From assembly GCA_025362815.1 (NCBI GenBank), contig JANYFG010000096.1:59940-123939 (forward strand): 64,000 nucleotides of DNA. The letters run 5' to 3'. Positions within the stretch are counted from its first letter, which is position 1; each line of letters starts with the position of its first letter. Shown here one piece after another: positions 59,308 through 64,000 of this stretch. The notes beneath the pieces are model-generated. The model saw nothing but the letters and a program-made list of their open reading frames with translations. It searched no databases and was not told where the DNA came from. The DNA is from Rhodospirillales bacterium (lineage in GTDB: Bacteria; Pseudomonadota; Alphaproteobacteria; Acetobacterales; Acetobacteraceae). The translations under genes were made by a program, and so were the position numbers.

Positions 59308-60698
59308 CACATCTCCCCCTCCGCCCGCAGCATGGCGATGGCACCGCGCAACCCCGCCGCCGTCTCGGCCACGTCGTCATCGGTATGGGTGGCCGAGGTG
59401 AAGCCGCCGATCCGCCCGTTGGTGTCCACCCCATGCACCAGCAGGGCCACCCGCAGGCGCGAGGCCAGATGCTTCGGCTGGGACTTCAACTCATCGAACG
59501 ACCACTCGAACGGGTCGAACGCCAGCGGATCGATCGTGCGCCCGTTTGGGTTCATGAACGTGTGGAATCCGGAAAACGTGCCGTAGAACGCCCAAGGCGT
59601 GCCGGTCTCCGCCAGCACCTCGTTCAACGCCCGCCGCAGCTTCACCGCCGTCGCGGTGGCGACGTCGTTGGCGTCGGTCTCCGCCAGGATCCCCAGGCAC
59701 GCCACCCCCGCCGCCGCCGAGACCGGGTTGGCGTTGAACGTTCCGGGATGGCCGATCTTCTCGCGGCCCGCCGCCGCCATCACCTCGAAATCGAGCAGGT
59801 CGAGAATGTCCTTGCGCCCCGCCACCGCCGCCCCCGGCATCCCACCGGCCACGATCTTGGCAAAGCTCGACAGATCCGGCCGCACCCCATACGCCGCCTG
59901 CGCGCCCCCCGAGGTTGCGCGAAACCCCGTCACCACCTCGTCGAACACCAGCAACGCCCCATGCGCGTCGCACAGGGCGCGCAGTTCGTGCAGGAATTCC
60001 GGCCGCAAGGGCACCTGCCCGAAGCTCGACCCGGTCGGCTCCAGGATCACGGCCGCCACCTCGCCGCCCTGCGCCGCGAAGAACGCCCGCGCCTCGGCCA
60101 CGTCCCCCGGCGACAGCAGCGTCACCGCATCGGCCACGCCGTCCAGCACGCCCGGCGTCGGCGAGCCGTCGAAATGGTTGGAATAGCCGCTGGTCATATG
60201 GTCGTGCCAGCCGTGGAAATGACCCTTGAACCGTACCATCCGCGCGCGCCCGCTATGCGCGCGCGCCAGCCGCAGCGCCATCAGCGTGGCCTCGGTGCCG
60301 GACGACGTGAACCGCACCCGCTCGGCCGACGGCACCAGGCGCATGATGGCGCGCGACCAGGCGATCTCGCCGGCATGGCTGGCGCCGAACTGCGTGCCGC
60401 GCTGCAACGCGTTTGTCACCGCCGCCGTCACCTCCGGATGGCAATGGCCCAAGATCAGCGCGCCATGGCCGCCGAAGAAATCCACATACCGGTTGCCGTC
60501 CACGTCCCATTTATGCGGCCCCGCCGCGCGGTCGATATAAACGCCGTAGGGGTCAACATGCCGGCTGTCATGCGCGATGCCGCTGGGCAGCAGCACCGCC
60601 GCTTCCTCCGCCCACGCCCGCGAACGCGGCGTGCGATCGCGGTATTGCGCCACGATCCCGGAATTGCTGGCGACACGCGACTCGGACACAGCGTCCAT
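59307..60698 (-). CDS. Class III aminotransferase (glutamate-1-semialdehyde aminomutase-like)
   Basis: A 463-residue fold-type I PLP aminotransferase. Signature regions are YVDFFGGHGALILGHCHPEV, FTSSGTEATLMALRLARAHSG, PTGSSFGQVP, LLVFDEVVTGFR with the aspartate to PLP, and FAKIVAGGMPGAAVAG with the PLP lysine. It resembles glutamate-1-semialdehyde aminomutase and related omega-amine transaminases; no other haem genes are near, so another amino donor is likely. It is followed by trmO (TGATG). Confidence 0.9.
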   Translation of the reverse strand: MDAVSESRVASNSGIVAQYRDRTPRSRAWAEEAAVLLPSGIAHDSRHVDPYGVYIDRAAGPHKWDVDGNRYVDFFGGHGALILGHCHPEVTAAVTNALQRGTQFGASHAGEIAWSRAIMRLVPSAERVRFTSSGTEATLMALRLARAHSGRARMVRFKGHFHGWHDHMTSGYSNHFDGSPTPGVLDGVADAVTLLSPGDVAEARAFFAAQGGEVAAVILEPTGSSFGQVPLRPEFLHELRALCDAHGALLVFDEVVTGFRATSGGAQAAYGVRPDLSSFAKIVAGGMPGAAVAGRKDILDLLDFEVMAAAGREKIGHPGTFNANPVSAAAGVACLGILAETDANDVATATAVKLRRALNEVLAETGTPWAFYGTFSGFHTFMNPNGRTIDPLAFDPFEWSFDELKSQPKHLASRLRVALLVHGVDTNGRIGGFTSATHTDDDVAETAAGLRGAIAMLRAEGEM

Positions 60699-60917
60699 AC
60701 GGCACTCTCCCTCTGATCAGATCAGCACATCGTCCCGCCCATCGCGTGATGTGATCGTCCAACGAAATCGTATCCCTGAAAAGACACCGCGCCGCCAAGC
60801 CCGCGGGATATGATAGGTGGAATGTGATAGAGCCGATCCGCTGACCCATCCTGACGCGATTCTGGCCGGGAAGCGCCGCGCCAGACGCCCCCTTGCGACC
60901 CGCACGGAGCCATTCGC

Positions 60918-63344
60918 ATGCCGGCAGCCATCGAACAGCCCGACGCACAGCCATCCGCGCCCCCGAACGGACCCGAGGAGGCCGCACTGACAGCCGCCCC
61001 GCTGACGCACGCCCCGCTGACGCACGCCGCACACGCCAAGGCGCCTTTCGGGCGAAAAACGATCGCCGCCGCCTTCTCCGTCAGCCGCTCCCTGCAGATC
61101 CTGGCCTTCGTGGTCTTCGCCGTCGTCCTCGGCGTCACCTACAACCAGCTCACCGAACTCCGCTCCGCCACGCTCGACGATGCCCACCGCCAGATGACCA
61201 GGCTGGACATGGTGCTGGCCGAGCATACCGGCCGCGCCATGGAAACCGTGAGCTTCCTCCTGCGCAACGTCACCGATCCCGGCGGGATCTCCGCGCATGG
61301 CGCCGCGTGGCAGGCCGACCCCACCGCCGCGCGCGACGGCCTGCGCCGCCGGATCAGCGGGGTTCGCCAGTTGCTGGCGCTCGAAGTGGCCGACACCGAA
61401 GGCCACATCCTGATCAGCACCCGCGCCATGCCCGGCGAAACCCTCCCCGCCATCGGCCTGTCCCTGCTGCAACGCCATGTCGCAGACCCCGCTCTCGGCC
61501 TACAGCTCAGCGAGCCGCTGCGTCTGGAAGACGGCAGCTGGACCACCCTTGCCACCCTGCGCGTCGACGGGCCGAACAAAAATTTCGAAGGCATCGTGGT
61601 TGCCTACATCAACCTTCCCTACTTCGAGGATTTCTACAAAGCCGTGGACCTGCCGGAAAACGGCGCGATCATCCTGCACCGCCGCGACGGCCTGATTTTG
61701 GCGAGCTACCCGCACGACGACATGGCCTACGGGCGCAGCTACGCCGACCTCCCCCCCTTCCGCGACATCCTGTCGCGCGGCATCGCCGGCACGGTGGTGA
61801 TGGACAGCCCGCGGGACAGCAGCCGGCGGATCCTGGCCATCCGCGCGCTGCGCACCGTGCCGCTGGCGGTGGGCGTGTCGGTGGACGAACACGCCGTTCT
61901 CGCCGGGTGGCGCCGGCAGACCACCGTCTTGACCGGCGCCTCGATCGGCATCGCGCTGGCCATCGGCGGGCTGATGCTTCTGCTCGCCCACCGCTCGCGT
62001 GAGATGCAGAGCCTGCTCGCCACGTCCGTGCAGGCACGCGGCGAGGCCGAGGCCGCCAACACGCGCATGGCGGTGCAGATGGAGGAACGCGCGCGGGCCG
62101 AGGCGGCCTTGCTGCACTCCCAGCGCGTGGAGGCCGTGGGCCAGCTGACGGGCGGCGTGGCACATGATTTCAACAATCTGCTGACCATCCTGCTGGGCAA
62201 CATCGAACTCATGCAGTCCCAGCCCGCCACCGCCGTGGTGACGCAGCGGCTGTCCACCATGCGCGCCGCGGCCGAGCGCGGCGCCAGGCTCACGCACGAC
62301 CTGCTGGCCTTCGCGCGCCGTCGGGCGCCCACGGCGGACGATGTCGATCTCGGCGCGCTGCTCCGTGGCATGCAGCCGTTGCTCGCCAGCGCGATGGGCA
62401 CGAAGATCGACCTGGCACTGGATATCGATGACGCCACGCCGCCGGTTCACGTGGACGCGGCGCAGATCGAGCTCGTCGTGCTCAACCTCGCCATCAACGC
62501 CCGCAACGCGATGCCGCTGGGTGGCACGCTGCGGATCGCCACCCGGTTCGTTCTGCTGGCCGACGGCGGCGCGCCCAACAGCGCACCCAACAGCGCACCC
62601 GACAGCGCGCCCGATAGCGCGCCGGCCGGCCGCTACGTGTCGCTGCGCATGAGCGATTCCGGGGCCGGCATGTCGCCCGAGGTACTGCGCCGCGCCTTCG
62701 ATCCGTATTTCACCACAAAGGCGCCGGGCGACGGCTCCGGCCTGGGTCTCAGCCAGGTCTACGGCATCGTGCGCCAGGCCGGCGGCCAGGTGCGGATCGA
62801 CAGCGTGCAGAACCAGGGCACCACGGTGGAGGTGCATCTTCCCTGTCAGGCCCCTGCAACCCAGCCTGAAATTCCGCACACTGGCATGTCGCACACTGGC
62901 ATGCCTCCCGCTGGCATGCCTCCCGCTGGCATCCGTCCGGCGGGTATCCATCCGGCGGGCGCGATGGTGCAGCCGCCGCGCGGCACCCTCCTGGTGGTGG
63001 ACGACGACCACGCCGTGCGCGCCACCACGGCCATGCTGCTGCGGCGCGCCGGTTACAACGTGACGGAAGCCGATGGCGGCGAGACGGCGCTGGCCATCCT
63101 CGCGCATGACGGCAGCATCGAACTGATGCTCAGCGACGTGGTCATGCCCACCATGAACGGCACCGAGGTCGCCCGCCGGGCCGCCACCCTGCGCCCAAAC
63201 CTGCCCGTTCTGTTCGTGTCCGGCTACGCCGACCCGCAGGCCATCGCCGGCGCCATCCCCGCCTCACGCCTCGTGCGCAAGCCGTTCCGCCCGGCGGACC
63301 TCATCAGGATGATCGAACGCACCCTCACGGAAGCCCGCGTGTAG
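60918..63344 (+). CDS. Membrane hybrid histidine kinase with receiver domain
   Basis: An 808-residue sensor. TM1 is at about residues 55-78 (LQILAFVVFAVVLGVTYN). A periplasmic PDC/Cache-like sensor follows (AEHTGRAMETVSFLL to VGVSVDEHAV). TM2 is about residues 335-355. The kinase core is VEAVGQLTGGVAHDFNNLLTIL with the phosphorylated His, then the ATP-binding N (NLAINARNAMPLGG), and G boxes DSGAGMS and GDGSGLGLSQVYGIV. A C-terminal receiver (TLLVVDDDHAVRATT) has the phospho-acceptor in MLSDVVMP. Three tandem-repeat linkers occur. CGGAG precedes ATG 60918. Confidence 0.93.
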   Translation: MPAAIEQPDAQPSAPPNGPEEAALTAAPLTHAPLTHAAHAKAPFGRKTIAAAFSVSRSLQILAFVVFAVVLGVTYNQLTELRSATLDDAHRQMTRLDMVLAEHTGRAMETVSFLLRNVTDPGGISAHGAAWQADPTAARDGLRRRISGVRQLLALEVADTEGHILISTRAMPGETLPAIGLSLLQRHVADPALGLQLSEPLRLEDGSWTTLATLRVDGPNKNFEGIVVAYINLPYFEDFYKAVDLPENGAIILHRRDGLILASYPHDDMAYGRSYADLPPFRDILSRGIAGTVVMDSPRDSSRRILAIRALRTVPLAVGVSVDEHAVLAGWRRQTTVLTGASIGIALAIGGLMLLLAHRSREMQSLLATSVQARGEAEAANTRMAVQMEERARAEAALLHSQRVEAVGQLTGGVAHDFNNLLTILLGNIELMQSQPATAVVTQRLSTMRAAAERGARLTHDLLAFARRRAPTADDVDLGALLRGMQPLLASAMGTKIDLALDIDDATPPVHVDAAQIELVVLNLAINARNAMPLGGTLRIATRFVLLADGGAPNSAPNSAPDSAPDSAPAGRYVSLRMSDSGAGMSPEVLRRAFDPYFTTKAPGDGSGLGLSQVYGIVRQAGGQVRIDSVQNQGTTVEVHLPCQAPATQPEIPHTGMSHTGMPPAGMPPAGIRPAGIHPAGAMVQPPRGTLLVVDDDHAVRATTAMLLRRAGYNVTEADGGETALAILAHDGSIELMLSDVVMPTMNGTEVARRAATLRPNLPVLFVSGYADPQAIAGAIPASRLVRKPFRPADLIRMIERTLTEARV
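60996..61025 (+). repeat. 15-bp tandem repeat in kinase N-terminus
   Basis: Two perfect 15-bp units GCCCCGCTGACGCAC that encode the pentapeptide A-P-L-T-H, between the cytosolic N-terminus and TM1. Confidence 0.9.
62571..62618 (+). repeat. 12-bp tandem repeat in the kinase ATPase loop
   Basis: Four 12-bp units (GCGCCCAACAGC, GCACCCAACAGC, GCACCCGACAGC, GCGCCCGATAGC) encoding A-P-[ND]-S. They extend a surface loop between two strands of the catalytic domain. Confidence 0.9.
62874..62963 (+). repeat. 15-bp tandem repeat in the kinase-receiver linker
   Basis: Six 15-bp units encode P-H-T-G-M, S-H-T-G-M, P-P-A-G-M, P-P-A-G-I, R-P-A-G-I and H-P-A-G-A. They form the flexible linker between the kinase ATPase and receiver domains. 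Confidence 0.9.
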
Positions 63345-63369
63345 CCGGCGGGGGGTGCGCCCCGGAGCT

Positions 63370-64000
63370 TCAGGCCTGCTGAGACTGGTTTTGCCCGACC
63401 GCCACCGCCGGCGCCGGCGCGTCCGCCAGGGGCCGCCAGTCGCGGAAGAACGCGGTGCCGATCTCGGCGGCAAGCAGAATGAGATCGCGCTGCACGCCGT
63501 CGAGGAAATGGTGCAGACCGGCGTCGATGATCTTCTCGATCGCCCGCCCCCGCAGCCCCGCGCGCAGTTCCTCCACCCGCTCCAACGCCGCCACCGTGCC
63601 GCGCAGGCCGTAACGGCTGCGCAACTGGCCCAGATGCGTCTCCATCTGCTCCACGCACAATGCCACGCTGCGCGGGAACGACCCATCGCGCAGCAGGAAG
63701 GTCACCACGTCGATGGGCGTGAAGCCCGGCGGCGCCACACGACGAAACGCGTGATAGCCGGCCGCCGCCCGCAGCACGCCGCCCCATTGCGTCAGCTCCA
63801 CCATCAGCCGCTCCTCGCTCCCGCCGGGCAGGGCTCCGGGCAGGACCTCCGGCACCAGCAGGTGATAGCGGATGTCGAGCAGCCGCGTGGTCTGGTCGGC
63901 GCGTTCGATCAGGCGGCCGAGCTGGTAGAAATCCCATCCCTGATCGCGAAAGAACGTGCCTTCGGTGATCCCGGTATGCGCCTGAACGCCCTCCTTGATC
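63370..64000 (-). CDS. Alpha-E domain protein (DUF403), N-terminus beyond the window
   Basis: At least 210 residues of an alpha-helical DUF403 protein read on the minus strand from the window end to a stop at 63370. Typical phrases are FFRDQGWDFYQLGRLIERAD, TRLLDIRYHLLVPEVLP, SEERLMVELTQWGGVLRA and DVVTFLLRDGSFPRSVALC. A GTG at 63855 is only an internal codon. Alpha-E proteins usually occur with a circularly permuted ATP-grasp peptide ligase and a transglutaminase, which would be found beyond the window. It converges on the kinase gene. Confidence 0.9.
   Translation of the reverse strand, partial: IKEGVQAHTGITEGTFFRDQGWDFYQLGRLIERADQTTRLLDIRYHLLVPEVLPGALPGGSEERLMVELTQWGGVLRAAAGYHAFRRVAPPGFTPIDVVTFLLRDGSFPRSVALCVEQMETHLGQLRSRYGLRGTVAALERVEELRAGLRGRAIEKIIDAGLHHFLDGVQRDLILLAAEIGTAFFRDWRPLADAPAPAVAVGQNQSQQA

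Noticed and set aside
62874..62963. The six 15-bp repeats as a recombination or regulatory site.
   Set aside because: They are in frame, preserve amino-acid pattern and lie in a domain linker, so a coding repeat is the simpler explanation.
63224..63937. A 237-codon minus-strand frame overlapping the alpha-E gene.
   Set aside because: The alpha-E frame (ending at 63370) carries the recognisable DUF403 sequence; the other frame is Arg/Gly-rich without motif.

Overview
The window is high-GC DNA from an alphaproteobacterium, most likely Rhodospirillales/Acetobacteraceae. This is inferred from gene neighbourhoods rather than from a marker gene: NDUFA12-mlaD-DUF2155, glyQ-glyS-ppdK, a TSCPD/class II ribonucleotide-reductase-like protein followed by ridA and a DUF482-type acyltransferase, DUF3035 beside lspA, and an alpha-E protein. 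No rRNA, tRNA, CRISPR array, prophage or classical insertion sequence was seen. Most of the sequence is densely packed chromosomal housekeeping DNA with many 4-bp ATGA overlaps.

Layout. 1-10.9 kb: DUF374 acyltransferase (partial), rsmD, a cupin, mutL, pgi, a DUF3035 lipoprotein, the coupled pair ileS-lspA, ribF coupled to a double-GNAT protein, and the decayed C-terminus of another GNAT copy. 11-14.3 kb: a small PLP/hydratase catabolic set (FAH-family hydratase, threonine-synthase-like lyase, DSD1-type enzyme), interrupted by a spacer carrying dispersed hairpin repeats. 14.3-18.9 kb: a WrbA-like flavoprotein, a GT4 glycosyltransferase, a soluble PAS chemoreceptor and a LivJ-type binding protein. 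18.9-25.3 kb: glyQ-[vapB-vapC]-glyS-ppdK, in which a toxin-antitoxin pair sits inside the glycyl-tRNA synthetase operon. 25.5-30.8 kb: DUF2076, LysR regulator, secreted hydrolase, ygfZ and dihydroorotase.

31.0-35.6 kb is the most notable accessory segment. It is an orphan type VI secretion cassette: a PAAR-like DUF4280 protein, a 970-residue VgrG with a C-terminal HEMTH zinc-metallopeptidase domain resembling peptidase family M91 (NleD-like), and two tandem paralogous proteins of no family I recognise, which are candidate immunity or accessory proteins. Three 13-bp iterons lie upstream.

35.6-43.9 kb: SGNH hydrolase, tadA, C26 amidotransferase-like peptidase, an RluB-type pseudouridine synthase, otsB, and the envelope/respiratory block, then TSCPD-ridA-acyltransferase. 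43.97-44.89 kb: a REP-associated tyrosine transposase (RAYT) with three copies of its likely cognate palindrome. 44.9-54.4 kb: an eight-gene translationally coupled operon on the minus strand (two paralogous solute-binding proteins, a full peptide/opine-type ABC transporter, an NtaA/SnaA/DszA-type flavin monooxygenase and a medium-chain dehydrogenase), which looks like uptake plus oxidation of one small organic compound. 54.4-64 kb: a PEP-mutase/isocitrate-lyase-family enzyme, an ECF sigma factor with a divergent zinc-finger anti-sigma factor, an OmpA-like protein, a DUF35/thiolase-like pair, trmO, a class III aminotransferase, a membrane hybrid histidine kinase with unusual tandem-repeat linkers, and a partial alpha-E protein.
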